A DNA stretch of 64,000 nt from Variovorax gracilis. Lineage in GTDB: Bacteria > Pseudomonadota > Gammaproteobacteria > Burkholderiales > Burkholderiaceae_C. The stretch's first letter is position 1. Each line of letters begins with the position of its first letter. This document shows, one piece after another, positions 7,607-15,645 of the stretch. The notes under the pieces are model-generated. The model searched no databases and was not told the origin of the DNA. It saw nothing but the letters and a program-made list of their open reading frames with translations. Position numbers and translations under genes: made by a program. The stretch lies in the NCBI RefSeq assembly GCF_030317115.1, contig NZ_JASZYF010000013.1:62001-126000 (forward strand), given 5' to 3'.

Positions 7607-8662
7607 CAACTCGTGATTCGGATTCAGGCTTTGGCCCGGGAGCTCGGATTCTCCCAAATCGGGGTCGCGGGTGTCGATCTATCGAGTGCGGAGCCGGGGT
7701 TGATGCAGTGGCTGGCCGAGGGATTCCATGGCGACATGCACTACATGGCCGCCCATGGCACGCGGCGCGCGCGGCCGGCGGAACTGGTGCCGGGCACGGT
7801 ATCGGTGATCACGGCCCGCATGGACTACCTTCCGCGAGCCACCCCTGACGACTGGCAGGCGATCGAGTTCTCGCGCCTCCAGCGGAAGGACGAAGGCATC
7901 GTGTCGCTCTATGCGCGCGGCCGGGACTATCACAAGGTCCTGCGCTCGCGCCTCTCGAAACTGGCGGACCGCATTGCCGAAGAGGTCGGGCCGTTCGGCC
8001 ATCGCGCCTTCACCGACTCCGCGCCCGTGCTGGAGGCCGAGCTCGCGTCGCGCAGCGGGCAGGGCTGGCGCGGCAAGCACACGCTGGTGCTGGACCGCGA
8101 AGCCGGCTCGATGTTCTTCCTCGGCGAGATCTACGTCGACATGGCGTTGCCGCCGAGCGAGCCGGTCACGCCGCATTGCGGCAGTTGCAGTGCGTGCATC
8201 GACGTGTGCCCGACGCGGGCCATCATCGCGCCCCACCGGCTCGACGCGCGGCGGTGCATCTCATACCTGACGATCGAACACGCAGGCGCGATCCCCATCG
8301 AGTTGCGGCCTCTGATGGCCAACCGCATCTACGGATGCGACGACTGCCAGTTGATCTGCCCGTGGAACAAGTTCGCCAGGAAGAGTTCGCTGCCCGATTT
8401 CGACGCGCGAGACGGCCTCACCGGGCGTCAGTTGAGCGAACTCTTCGCCTGGAGCGAGGCAGACTTCCTGCGCTACACCGAAGGCAGCCCGATCCGGCGC
8501 ATCGGCCATGAGCGATGGTTGCGCAACGTGGCTGTCGCGCTCGGGAATGCACTGCGCGCCGGGGATGACGGTGCGCGCGCGGCCCTGGCCACCCGCCGCG
8601 AACACCCGAGCGCGCTGGTGCGCGAGCACGTCGAGTGGGCGCTGGCCGTCAGTGCCGGATGA
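7592..8662 (+). CDS. queG: epoxyqueuosine reductase QueG
   Basis: About 356 residues. QueG performs the last step of queuosine synthesis, reducing epoxyqueuosine in tRNA with cobalamin and two 4Fe-4S clusters. Cluster-binding cysteines are visible in CGSCSACIDVCP (about residue 195) and in YGCDDCQLICPWNK (about 248), and DUF1730-type sequence precedes them. The C-terminal RWLRNVAVALGNAL resembles a HEAT-like repeat. The start is uncertain: GTG 7592 is preferred because a TACAAT hexamer lies just before it. GTG codons at 7571 and 7613 are alternatives. The 3' end overlaps the convergent exported-protein gene by 14 bases. Confidence 0.93.
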   Translation: MIGSHQLVIRIQALARELGFSQIGVAGVDLSSAEPGLMQWLAEGFHGDMHYMAAHGTRRARPAELVPGTVSVITARMDYLPRATPDDWQAIEFSRLQRKDEGIVSLYARGRDYHKVLRSRLSKLADRIAEEVGPFGHRAFTDSAPVLEAELASRSGQGWRGKHTLVLDREAGSMFFLGEIYVDMALPPSEPVTPHCGSCSACIDVCPTRAIIAPHRLDARRCISYLTIEHAGAIPIELRPLMANRIYGCDDCQLICPWNKFARKSSLPDFDARDGLTGRQLSELFAWSEADFLRYTEGSPIRRIGHERWLRNVAVALGNALRAGDDGARAALATRREHPSALVREHVEWALAVSAG

Positions 8663-9077
8663 TGGCGGAGATCTGGGCCGTTCCCGAGTCCAGCGAGCGC
8701 ATCGAACTCAGGCGAAGCGAGGCGTACTTCAACGCGGGGTTGTTGATGAGCTTGCCGCTGAAATGCCCGTTGAAGCGCGCGTCCCTGCAGCCGCTCACGG
8801 TGAGCTCGATCGAGGCATTCGCGGGCGACACATAGTCCGTGCTCGACCCCATCATCATGCAGGCGGCTTCGGGGACATCGCCGTGCACCCGGCCGTCGAA
8901 GTCGATCTGCAGCGCGCCCGGGTAGACCTCCGGCGGCCCTTGCGCGCCCGTGTCCTGCTGCACCACGTAAAAGAGGAAGGGGCCGTTCCAGCCGCCCTGG
9001 TAGCGGGTGTAGTCCTGTGCGTGCGCCAAACCCGCCAAAGACGATGCTGCGATAACGGCCAAGAGGTAGCGGCGCAT
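8649..9077 (-). CDS. hypothetical secreted protein
   Basis: A 142-residue protein starting MRRYLLAVIAASSLAG, with a signal peptide cleaved after AHA. The mature part (about 122 residues) has only two cysteines, near residues 73 and 97, possibly a disulfide. No family was recognised; the alternating pattern suggests a small beta-rich periplasmic protein. TACCAT (9089-9084) ends 6 bases before the ATG and could be a leaderless promoter. It converges on queG with a 14-base overlap of coding ends. Confidence 0.75.
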   Translation of the reverse strand: MRRYLLAVIAASSLAGLAHAQDYTRYQGGWNGPFLFYVVQQDTGAQGPPEVYPGALQIDFDGRVHGDVPEAACMMMGSSTDYVSPANASIELTVSGCRDARFNGHFSGKLINNPALKYASLRLSSMRSLDSGTAQISAIIRH

Positions 9078-9083
9078 CGGGAG

Positions 9084-9089
9084 ATGGTA
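9084..9089 (-). promoter_or_regulatory. -10-like element before the secreted-protein gene
   Basis: TACCAT on the minus strand ends 6 bases before the ATG at 9077, with no Shine-Dalgarno between. It belongs to the tight-spacing class described for queG, xerD and others. Confidence 0.35.
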
Positions 9090-9106
9090 GCCCGTGAAGG
9101 TCGCGG

Positions 9107-10012
9107 CTAGCGCGTGAGCGCCAGGGCAAAGGGCAGGCTCAGGACGCCGAGGAGCGTCGACAGCGTCACAAGCCCCGCCACGTAGGCGCCGTTGTAGCCC
9201 ATGCGCGCCGCGAGCACGTAGGCGCTCGACGCTGTGGGCACGGCAGCGAAAGTCATCAGTACCGCCGCCTGCGCCGGGTCCAGCCTGAGCACGATCGCGA
9301 GCGCCCAGCCGATCAGCGGCAGCACCAGATGCCGGATGGCGAGCACCGACACCGCGAGCACCTTGCCTTGCGCGAGCGTCGCGAACTGCATGCCCGCGCC
9401 GGCCGCCATCAGCCCGAGGGCGAGCGAGGCAGCCCCGATGCGGGTGAGCGTCGGCTCGAGCCAGGTCGGGACGCCGAGTCCCAGAACGTTGGCGATCAGC
9501 CCGGTCAGGGTGGCGATGATCAGCGGATTGCGCGCAAGCTGCCGCGCGAAGCCGGTTTGCGCGTGGCGGGTCATCGGCCAGACCGCCGCGATGTTGAACA
9601 TCGGCACGCACACGCCGATCAGCACCGCGATCATGAGCAGGCCCTCGGGCCCCGCCACGCGATCCGCCAGCGCGAGGCAGATGAATGAATTGAAGCGAAA
9701 TGCGATCTGCGCGCTCGCCGCGTGGTCGCGACGATCGATGTGGGCGCCGATCCCCGGCACGAAGGGCAGGGAGTAAGCCAGCGCGATGCCGCTGAGCCCG
9801 ACGCCCACGCCCGCGGTCAGCAGGTTGGAGGTGGCGCCGAAGTCGAGCGGGCTGCGAACGATCGAATGGAACAGTAGGACCGGGAAGAGGAAGTAATACA
9901 CCAGACTCTCCACCTGATTCCACACGCGGCGGTCGAGCGCCGTGTAGCGGCACAACAGCCAGCCGCACGCGATGAGGGAAAAGTCGGGGAAGAGCAGTTG
10001 CGCATAGTTCAC
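9107..10012 (-). CDS. AEC family transporter (auxin-efflux-carrier fold)
   Basis: About 301 residues with roughly ten hydrophobic segments, an N-terminal FFP-type region (YYFLFPVLLFHSIV) and internal PLIIATLTGLIANVLGLGVP, typical of the AEC/MdcF-like permease family that moves organic acids such as malonate or malate. GTG 10012 (MNYAQLLFPDF) is preferred because the first membrane helix starts there; the frame is open to 10081. It is divergent from a Bug receptor gene over 106 bases, so the two may handle related carboxylates. Confidence 0.85.
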   Translation of the reverse strand: MNYAQLLFPDFSLIACGWLLCRYTALDRRVWNQVESLVYYFLFPVLLFHSIVRSPLDFGATSNLLTAGVGVGLSGIALAYSLPFVPGIGAHIDRRDHAASAQIAFRFNSFICLALADRVAGPEGLLMIAVLIGVCVPMFNIAAVWPMTRHAQTGFARQLARNPLIIATLTGLIANVLGLGVPTWLEPTLTRIGAASLALGLMAAGAGMQFATLAQGKVLAVSVLAIRHLVLPLIGWALAIVLRLDPAQAAVLMTFAAVPTASSAYVLAARMGYNGAYVAGLVTLSTLLGVLSLPFALALTR

Positions 10013-10118
10013 CCGTTCGAGGATATCCGCCGCGCGACATGGGTAATCCACGAGGTGGGGGGGCGAGCGACCCGTTAGCATCCGGGCTTTTCTTATTGGC
10101 CCAAGGAGGGCTATCCAA

Positions 10119-11093
10119 ATGCAACGTCGTCAATGGAATGCGTTTGCCAGCGCAGCCGCGCTGTTCGCGCTCGCAGGGTCCAGCTGGGCGCAGGGTTATC
10201 CGAACAAGCCTGTCGAACTCTCGGTGCCGTTTGCACCCGGCGGCACCACCGACATCGTGGCGCGCGTGATCTCCGAACCACTGGGCAAGACGCTGGGCCA
10301 GCCCGTGGTGGTCATCAACAGGGCGGGCGGCGGCGGCATCGTCGGTGCGGCTGAAACGGCGCGGGCCGCGCCGGACGGCTACAAGCTCGGCGTCGCGACC
10401 GTGTCGAGCACGGCGGCCAATCCGGCGATCAACCCGAAGACGCCGTACGACCCGATCAACGATTTCACGCCGATCGTCAACATCGCGGCCACGCCCAACA
10501 TCATCGCGGTGCATCCGGGCTTCCCGGCCAAGAACTACGCCGAATTCATCGCCGAACTCAAGAAGAACCCCGGCAAGTATTCGTATGCGTCGTCGGGCAC
10601 GGGCGGCATCGGGCACCTGCTGATGGAGCTCTACAAGAACCTGACCAACACCTTCGTCACCCATATCCCGTATCGCGGCGCCGGCCCTGCGCTGAACGAC
10701 GTCGTGGCCGGACAGGTGCCGATCATGTTCGACAACCTCCCGTCGGCGCTGCCGTTCATCCAGACCGGCAAGCTGGTGCCGATCGTGGTCTCGGCGCCCC
10801 AGCGCCTCGCCGCGCTGCCCAATGTGCCCACCTTCAAGGAAGTCGGCCTGGAGCCGGTGAACCGCATGGCCTACTACGGCATCCTCGGCCCGAAGGGCCT
10901 GCCGAAGGAAGTGGTGGACAAGATCAACGCGGGCGTCAAGAAGTCCGTGGAGGACCCCGGCGTGCGCAAGCGCATCGAGGACACTGGCTCGCTCATCGTG
11001 GCGAACACGCCCGAACAGTTCGCGGCGCAGATCAAGGCCGAGTACGAGGTCTACAAGCAGGTCGTGGCCAAGCAGAAGCTCAAGCTCGACTGA
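10119..11093 (+). CDS. Bug family periplasmic carboxylate-binding protein
   Basis: A 324-residue receptor with a signal peptide ending SSWAQG, then YPNKPVELSVPFAPGGTTDI, INRAGGGGIVG, TPYDPINDFTPI and THIPYRGAGPALNDVVAGQV, the classic Bug pattern. A strong AAGGAGG site lies 11 bases before the ATG. It is monocistronic, with a terminator directly after it. No TctAB genes are present; the neighbouring AEC permease is transcribed the other way. Confidence 0.92.
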   Translation: MQRRQWNAFASAAALFALAGSSWAQGYPNKPVELSVPFAPGGTTDIVARVISEPLGKTLGQPVVVINRAGGGGIVGAAETARAAPDGYKLGVATVSSTAANPAINPKTPYDPINDFTPIVNIAATPNIIAVHPGFPAKNYAEFIAELKKNPGKYSYASSGTGGIGHLLMELYKNLTNTFVTHIPYRGAGPALNDVVAGQVPIMFDNLPSALPFIQTGKLVPIVVSAPQRLAALPNVPTFKEVGLEPVNRMAYYGILGPKGLPKEVVDKINAGVKKSVEDPGVRKRIEDTGSLIVANTPEQFAAQIKAEYEVYKQVVAKQKLKLD

Positions 11094-11116
11094 TCCGGGA
11101 CGCCCTCGCCCAAAGC

Positions 11117-11144
11117 CGCCCCTTTCCGGGCGACTTTTTCTTTT
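11117..11144 (+). terminator. intrinsic terminator after the Bug receptor gene
   Basis: A short stem CGCCC/GGGCG (11117-11121 with 11128-11132) closes a six-base loop and is followed by a T-rich tract (TTTTTCTTTT). It separates the receptor gene from xerD, whose -10-like hexamer sits just downstream. Confidence 0.65.
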
Positions 11145-11146
11145 GT

Positions 11147-11152
11147 TATCTT
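11147..11152 (+). promoter_or_regulatory. -10 element for xerD
   Basis: TATCTT ends 7 bases before the xerD ATG. TTCCGG at 11124-11129 has 17-base spacing but falls inside the preceding terminator stem. No ribosome binding site follows, so the transcript would be leaderless. Confidence 0.4.
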
Positions 11153-11159
11153 GCATCGC

Positions 11160-12074
11160 ATGACCGCGGCCACTGAAACGCGTACCGACACGCCCGAAAT
11201 CGACGACTTCATCGACGCCCTGTGGCTCGAGGACGGTCTCTCCAAGAACACCCTGGCGGCCTACCGCCGTGATCTCGAACTGTTCGCTCAATGGATGAAA
11301 GCAGAGCGCGGCAAGGCCCTGGACGCCGCCCAGGAGAACGACCTGCAGGCCTACATGGGCGTGCGCCTTTCCGACAAGGGCAAGGCCACCTCGGCCAACC
11401 GGCGGCTCACCGTGTTCAAGCGCTACTACCGATGGGCCCTGCGCGAACAGCGCATCGCCGCCGACCCGAGCCTGCGGCTGGCGCCGGCGCGGCAGATGCC
11501 GCGTGCGATCAAGACCTTGTCGGAGAAGCAGGTCGACGATCTGCTCGCCGCGCCCGACGTCGACACGCCCCTGGGCTTGCGCGACCGCGCGATGCTCGAA
11601 CTGATGTACGCGAGCGGGCTTCGCGTCAGCGAACTGGTCGAACTGAAAGTGTTCGAGATGAGCCTGAACGATGGCGTGCTGCGCGTCCTCGGCAAGGGGA
11701 GCAAGGAGCGGCTGGTGCCTTTCGGTGGCGAGGCGCGCCGCTGGATCGAGCGCTATCTGCACGACTCGCGCCCCCTGATCTTGGACGGGCAGCAGACGCC
11801 CGACCTGTTCGTGACCAGCCGCGGCGCGGGCATGACGCGCATGATGTTCTGGGTCATCGTGAAGAAGAACGCGCTGGCGGCCGGCATCCATGTGTCGCTG
11901 TCGCCGCACACGCTGCGCCACGCCTTTGCGACCCACCTGCTCAACCATGGGGCCGACCTGCGCGCCGTGCAACTGCTGCTGGGGCATGCGGATATCTCGA
12001 CGACCACCATCTACACCCATGTCGCGCGCGAGCGGCTGAAGCAGCTACATGCGCAGCACCATCCGCGCGGCTGA
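11160..12074 (+). CDS. xerD: site-specific tyrosine recombinase XerD
   Basis: A 304-residue tyrosine recombinase resolving chromosome dimers at dif with XerC. A SAM-like N-terminal core-binding domain (FIDALWLEDGLSKNTLAAY) precedes the catalytic domain. Active-site residues are visible: Arg in ASGLRVSEL, Lys in GKGSKERLVP, His-x-x-Arg in LSPHTLRHAFATHL, His in LLGHADISTT and Tyr in IYTHV. The ATG at 11160 is chosen; a GTG/ATG nine bases upstream would overlap the -10. It has the housekeeping length and composition, not that of an integron or phage integrase. Confidence 0.93.
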   Translation: MTAATETRTDTPEIDDFIDALWLEDGLSKNTLAAYRRDLELFAQWMKAERGKALDAAQENDLQAYMGVRLSDKGKATSANRRLTVFKRYYRWALREQRIAADPSLRLAPARQMPRAIKTLSEKQVDDLLAAPDVDTPLGLRDRAMLELMYASGLRVSELVELKVFEMSLNDGVLRVLGKGSKERLVPFGGEARRWIERYLHDSRPLILDGQQTPDLFVTSRGAGMTRMMFWVIVKKNALAAGIHVSLSPHTLRHAFATHLLNHGADLRAVQLLLGHADISTTTIYTHVARERLKQLHAQHHPRG

Positions 12075-12147
12075 CACCGCGCCTTTGTCATTCGCCGCAG
12101 AATTGCGTGCTGAATTCGAGTCCGAGAACGGTCCAGGAGTTGTATCG

Positions 12148-13122
12148 ATGCCTTTGAAATTTCCCCGGCGTGCCATCGCCCTGGCGCTGGGTCTTGCACT
12201 GTTTGCCGGCATGTCGCAGGCGCAAGTCATCCCGAAGACCATCCGCCTCGTCGTCGCCTATCCGGCGGGCGGTGTCAGTGACGTTGTCGCGCGGGCGCTG
12301 GCGGACAAGCTGGCCGCGCAGCTCGGCAGCACGGTGGTGGTCGAGAACAAGGCGGGCGCCAGCGGAACGATCGGCATGGACGCGGTCGCCAAGGCCGCGC
12401 CCGACGGCGCCACGCTGGGCTTTTCGGCCATCAGCCCGCTGGTGCTGAATCCGCACCTCGGCAAGTCGCCCTTCGATCCCCTCAAGGACATCGCGCCCGT
12501 GGCCAGCGTGATGTACTCGCCGGTGCTGCTGCTGGCGACGCCCGCCACGGGAACGCGCGATTTCCGTTCCTTGCTCGACGATGCGAGGGCGCGGCCCGGC
12601 GCAGTGCGCTGGGCAACGTCGGGCCAGGCTTCGCTCGGCCATGTGGTGCTGGAGCAATTGCGCGCGGCGGCGAAGGTCGACATCACGCACATCCCGTACA
12701 AGGGCGGTGGCCAGCAGTTGAACGACGCGCTCGGCGGCCAGTTCGAGATTCTCTCGACCAACGCGGGACCGACGGTCGCCGCGCAGATCAAGGCTGGCAA
12801 GCTCCGTCCGTTGGCAGTCGGCGCGCCGGCGCGGCTCGACAACCTGCCGAAGGTCGCCACGCTGGCCGAACTCGGCTATCCGGCGGCCAACCTGTCATCG
12901 CTCTTCGGCGTCTTCGCGCCTGCCGGGACGCCATCCATCCTGATCGAGAAGTACAACGTCGAGATCAACAAGGCCCTGGCCAGCGCCGACCTGCGCGCGA
13001 AGCTGCAGTCCACGGACAACGTGCCGACCGGCGGGCGCGCCGAAGAGTTCGCAAACGAGATCGCGGAAGAGTTCGAGAGCAATGGCCGCATCGTTCGTGC
13101 GGCGGGAATCCGCGCGGAATAG
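12148..13122 (+). CDS. Bug family periplasmic carboxylate-binding protein
   Basis: A 324-residue Bug receptor. Its signal peptide is MPLKFPRRAIALALGLALFA, ending MSQAQ. Motifs are IRLVVAYPAGGVSDVVARAL, ENKAGASGTIGMDAVAKAAP, SPFDPLKDIAPVASVMYSPV and THIPYKGGGQQLNDALGGQF. AGGAG precedes the ATG at 12148. It is an isolated gene between xerD and a convergent DUF455 gene, with no membrane partner. The ligand is unknown. Confidence 0.92.
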   Translation: MPLKFPRRAIALALGLALFAGMSQAQVIPKTIRLVVAYPAGGVSDVVARALADKLAAQLGSTVVVENKAGASGTIGMDAVAKAAPDGATLGFSAISPLVLNPHLGKSPFDPLKDIAPVASVMYSPVLLLATPATGTRDFRSLLDDARARPGAVRWATSGQASLGHVVLEQLRAAAKVDITHIPYKGGGQQLNDALGGQFEILSTNAGPTVAAQIKAGKLRPLAVGAPARLDNLPKVATLAELGYPAANLSSLFGVFAPAGTPSILIEKYNVEINKALASADLRAKLQSTDNVPTGGRAEEFANEIAEEFESNGRIVRAAGIRAE

Positions 13123-13139
13123 CTCTTGTCCGGCTGCGC

Positions 13140-13940
13140 TCAGGCTCGAGACAGCGCCTGCAGTTCTTCGTCCGTGAAGCCGGCCAGGGCGCGCGCCTCG
13201 AGGTTGAAGGGCGCGCGCAGGCGCGGCGCCTCGTGCCGCCGGTACAGCACGCGGTAGTGCGCGATCGGGTCGAGGCCCTCGCGCTCGCACAGCCAGCGGT
13301 ACCAGCGGTTGCCGATCGCCACGTGCCCGACTTCGTCGCGCAGGATGATGTCGAGGATCGCGCAGGCGGCCAGCGCATCCGGTGTGTTCACGCGGCGCAG
13401 CTTGGCCTGGATCAAGGGCGTCGCGTCCAGCCCACGCGCTTCGAGCGTGCGCGGCACCAGCGCCATGCGTGCGACCACGTCGTCCCTGGTCTTCTCGCAC
13501 ATGTTCCACAGGCCGTCGTGCCCGGTGAAATCGCCGTAGCTGTAGCCCATGCCGCGAAGATGGTCGTGCAGCATCGTGAAGTGCTGGGCTTCCTCGTCGG
13601 CCACGCGCAGCCAGTCGCGGTAGTAGGCCTCGGGCATGCCGTCGAAGCGCCAGGCCGCATCGAGCGCAAGGTTGATCGCGTTGAACTCGATATGGCAGAT
13701 CGAATGGATCAGCGCGGCGCGGCCTTCCGTCGTGAAGGGTGAGCGCTTCTCGACCGCGGTGGCGCAGACGCGCAGCGGACGTTCGGGACGGCCGGGCACG
13801 GCGGTTTCGTCGCCTTCGGTGCGGACAGGCTCCGTGGGGATCGAGTGCAGGGCCGACTGCGCTGCGGCGCGCGTCGCGGCCACCTTGAGGTCAGGATCGG
13901 TGAGGCGCAGAGCGGCCAGGGCGCCAAGGCGGGAGTGCAT
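13140..13940 (-). CDS. DUF455 family ferritin-like protein
   Basis: A 266-residue member of DUF455, a diiron ferritin-like family of unproven function. Carboxylate and His ligands of a four-helix bundle are visible: [14 protein letters not shown] (about residue 82), [14 protein letters not shown] (about 115) and [15 protein letters not shown] (about 195). It lies 39 bases from the divergent gamma-carbonic anhydrase. TAGAAT (13953-13948) is 7 bases before its ATG. Function is not inferred beyond a likely metal-dependent oxidase or hydroxylase. Confidence 0.85.
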   Translation of the reverse strand: MHSRLGALAALRLTDPDLKVAATRAAAQSALHSIPTEPVRTEGDETAVPGRPERPLRVCATAVEKRSPFTTEGRAALIHSICHIEFNAINLALDAAWRFDGMPEAYYRDWLRVADEEAQHFTMLHDHLRGMGYSYGDFTGHDGLWNMCEKTRDDVVARMALVPRTLEARGLDATPLIQAKLRRVNTPDALAACAILDIILRDEVGHVAIGNRWYRWLCEREGLDPIAHYRVLYRRHEAPRLRAPFNLEARALAGFTDEELQALSRA

Positions 13941-13947
13941 CCCTACA

Positions 13948-13953
13948 ATTCTA
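13948..13953 (-). promoter_or_regulatory. -10 element for the DUF455 gene
   Basis: TAGAAT on the minus strand, with 7 bases to the ATG at 13940 and no ribosome binding site between. It fits the leaderless arrangement. On the plus strand, TACAAT at 13944-13949 overlaps it and may serve the carbonic anhydrase gene. Confidence 0.45.
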
Positions 13954-13979
13954 GGTTTTCGACCTCTGGAGACACCGCA

Positions 13980-14504
13980 ATGGCCCTTTATGAACTCGAT
14001 GGCGTGGCGCCCCGGCTTGGCGAAGGTGCATGGGTCGCAGACAGTGCGCAGGTCATGGGCAACGTCGAGTTGGCCGAGAACGCGAGCGTCTGGTTCGGCT
14101 CGGTGCTGCGCGGCGACAACGAAGCGATGCGCATCGGGCGCAACAGCAACGTGCAGGACCTGGCGATGCTCCATTCCGACCCGGGCTGCCCGCTGACCAT
14201 CGGCGACAACGTGACGATCGGCCACCAGGTCATGCTGCACGGCTGCACGATCGGTGACAACTCGCTCATCGGTATCCAGGCGGTGATCTTGAATAACGCG
14301 AAGATCGGCCGCAATTCGATCGTTGGCGCCGGCAGCGTCGTGACCGAGGGCAAGGAGTTTCCCGACAACTCGCTGATCATCGGATCGCCGGCCAAGGTGG
14401 TGCGCACGCTCGACGATGCCGCCGCGGCGAAGCTGCGGCATGGCGCCGAGCACTATGTGAAAAACGGCCGTCGCTTCGCGAAGGGCCTCAAGAAAATCGC
14501 CTGA
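13980..14504 (+). CDS. gamma-carbonic anhydrase family protein
   Basis: A 174-residue left-handed beta-helix protein made of hexapeptide repeats ([40 protein letters not shown]). Metal-ligand histidines are visible in [15 protein letters not shown]. It is of the YrdA/CaiE type; in this group it is annotated as gamma-carbonic anhydrase, though activity varies. CTGGAG precedes the ATG at 13980. The hslO gene follows after 23 bases, so they may be cotranscribed. Confidence 0.9.
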   Translation: MALYELDGVAPRLGEGAWVADSAQVMGNVELAENASVWFGSVLRGDNEAMRIGRNSNVQDLAMLHSDPGCPLTIGDNVTIGHQVMLHGCTIGDNSLIGIQAVILNNAKIGRNSIVGAGSVVTEGKEFPDNSLIIGSPAKVVRTLDDAAAAKLRHGAEHYVKNGRRFAKGLKKIA

Positions 14505-14527
14505 AAGGGCGGGAGAGCGAGTCCCAA

Positions 14528-15526
14528 TTGAGCGAGTTGCACAAGTTCCTGTTCGACGGTCTGCCGGTGCGCGGCATGGTCGTGCGCCTGACCGATGCCT
14601 GGCAGGAAATCCTGGCGCGTCGTGCGTCCAACACCGCCACCGGTGCCTATCCGGCTCCGGTGGCGGAACTGCTGGGCGAAATGACGGCCGCCGCCACGCT
14701 GATGCAGGCCAACATCAAGTTCAACGGGGCGCTCATCCTGCAGATCTTCGGCGACGGCCCGGTCAAGATCGCGGTCGCGGAAGTAAAGCCCGACCTGAGC
14801 CTGCGCGCCACCGCCAAGGTGGTGGGTGAACTGGCGGCCGATGTGCGCCTGTCGGACATGGTCAACGTCAAGAACAAGGGCCGCTGCGCGATCACGCTGG
14901 ACCCGAAAGACAAGCTCCCGGGCCAGCAGCCCTACCAGGGCGTGGTGCCGCTGTTCGGCGACCGCGGCGAGAAGCTCGACCGACTCAGCGACGTGCTGCA
15001 GCACTACATGCTGCAGAGCGAACAACTCGATACCACGCTGGTGCTGGCGGCGGACGACAAGGTGGCCGCCGGCCTCCTGATCCAGCGCCTGCCGGTCAAG
15101 GGCGAAGCCAATCTCGAAGGCACGTCCCGCAGCGACCACGACCAGTCCAACGAGGACGAGATCGGTCGCAACGAGGACTACAACCGCATCTCCATCCTCG
15201 CGTCGAGCCTGACGCGCGACGAACTGCTGACGTTGGACGTCGACACGATCCTGCGCCGCCTCTTCTGGGAAGAGAAGCTACTGCGCTTCGAGCCGCAGGC
15301 CGGCCTCCTGGGGCCGCACTTCGCGTGCACCTGCGGGCGGACGCGGGTCGCGAACATGATCCGCGGGCTGGGCATGGAGGAAGCGGAAAGCATCCTCGCC
15401 GAGCGGGGCGACATCGAGGTCGGTTGCGACTTCTGCGGCAAGCAGTACCGCTTCGATGCGGTCGATGCCGCGCAGATCTTCACCGCGCCGGGGGATCAGA
15501 TGCCGGGTACGGCTGTGGTTCAGTAG
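14528..15526 (+). CDS. hslO: Hsp33 redox-activated chaperone HslO
   Basis: A 332-residue protein whose substrate-binding domain begins LSELHKFLFDGLPVRGMVVR. The C-terminal zinc switch is CTC (residues about 259-261, in FACTCGRTR) plus CDFC (about 292-295). Under oxidative stress these cysteines form disulfides, zinc is lost and the protein becomes a holdase. An acidic insert (SNEDEIGRNEDYN) lies in the linker. The start is TTG, preceded by GGGAG; no ATG is available nearby. Confidence 0.95.
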   Translation: MSELHKFLFDGLPVRGMVVRLTDAWQEILARRASNTATGAYPAPVAELLGEMTAAATLMQANIKFNGALILQIFGDGPVKIAVAEVKPDLSLRATAKVVGELAADVRLSDMVNVKNKGRCAITLDPKDKLPGQQPYQGVVPLFGDRGEKLDRLSDVLQHYMLQSEQLDTTLVLAADDKVAAGLLIQRLPVKGEANLEGTSRSDHDQSNEDEIGRNEDYNRISILASSLTRDELLTLDVDTILRRLFWEEKLLRFEPQAGLLGPHFACTCGRTRVANMIRGLGMEEAESILAERGDIEVGCDFCGKQYRFDAVDAAQIFTAPGDQMPGTAVVQ

Positions 15527-15645
15527 GGCGCGAACCAGCGAACCTGCGCCCGGAACCGGTCGCCGAACCGCACGGCGCCCAGGCCGCACGTCTCGAAGAC
15601 ATCGGGCTCCCTGCCTGCCGGCGCGGGGCCCGATTCGACCTTCAT
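15520..15645 (-). CDS. possible 41-residue protein coupled to the upstream gene
   Basis: A 41-codon frame whose ATG overlaps the stop of the upstream 328-residue gene (ATGA) and whose stop overlaps the 3' end of hslO by 7 bases. It fills an otherwise empty 115-base gap exactly. The sequence starts MKVESGPAPAGREPDVFETC and ends VRWFAPY, with no signal peptide and one Cys. No family was recognised. ATGA coupling is common for real genes here, but the small size leaves it tentative. Confidence 0.35.
   Translation of the reverse strand: MKVESGPAPAGREPDVFETCGLGAVRFGDRFRAQVRWFAPY

Noticed and set aside
8649-12020. A 1,123-codon open frame on the minus strand spanning several genes
   Set aside because: Only its last 142 codons (8649-9077) have a signal peptide and protein-like composition. 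The rest is antisense to xerD and a Bug gene or out of frame with the AEC gene, a GC-bias artefact.
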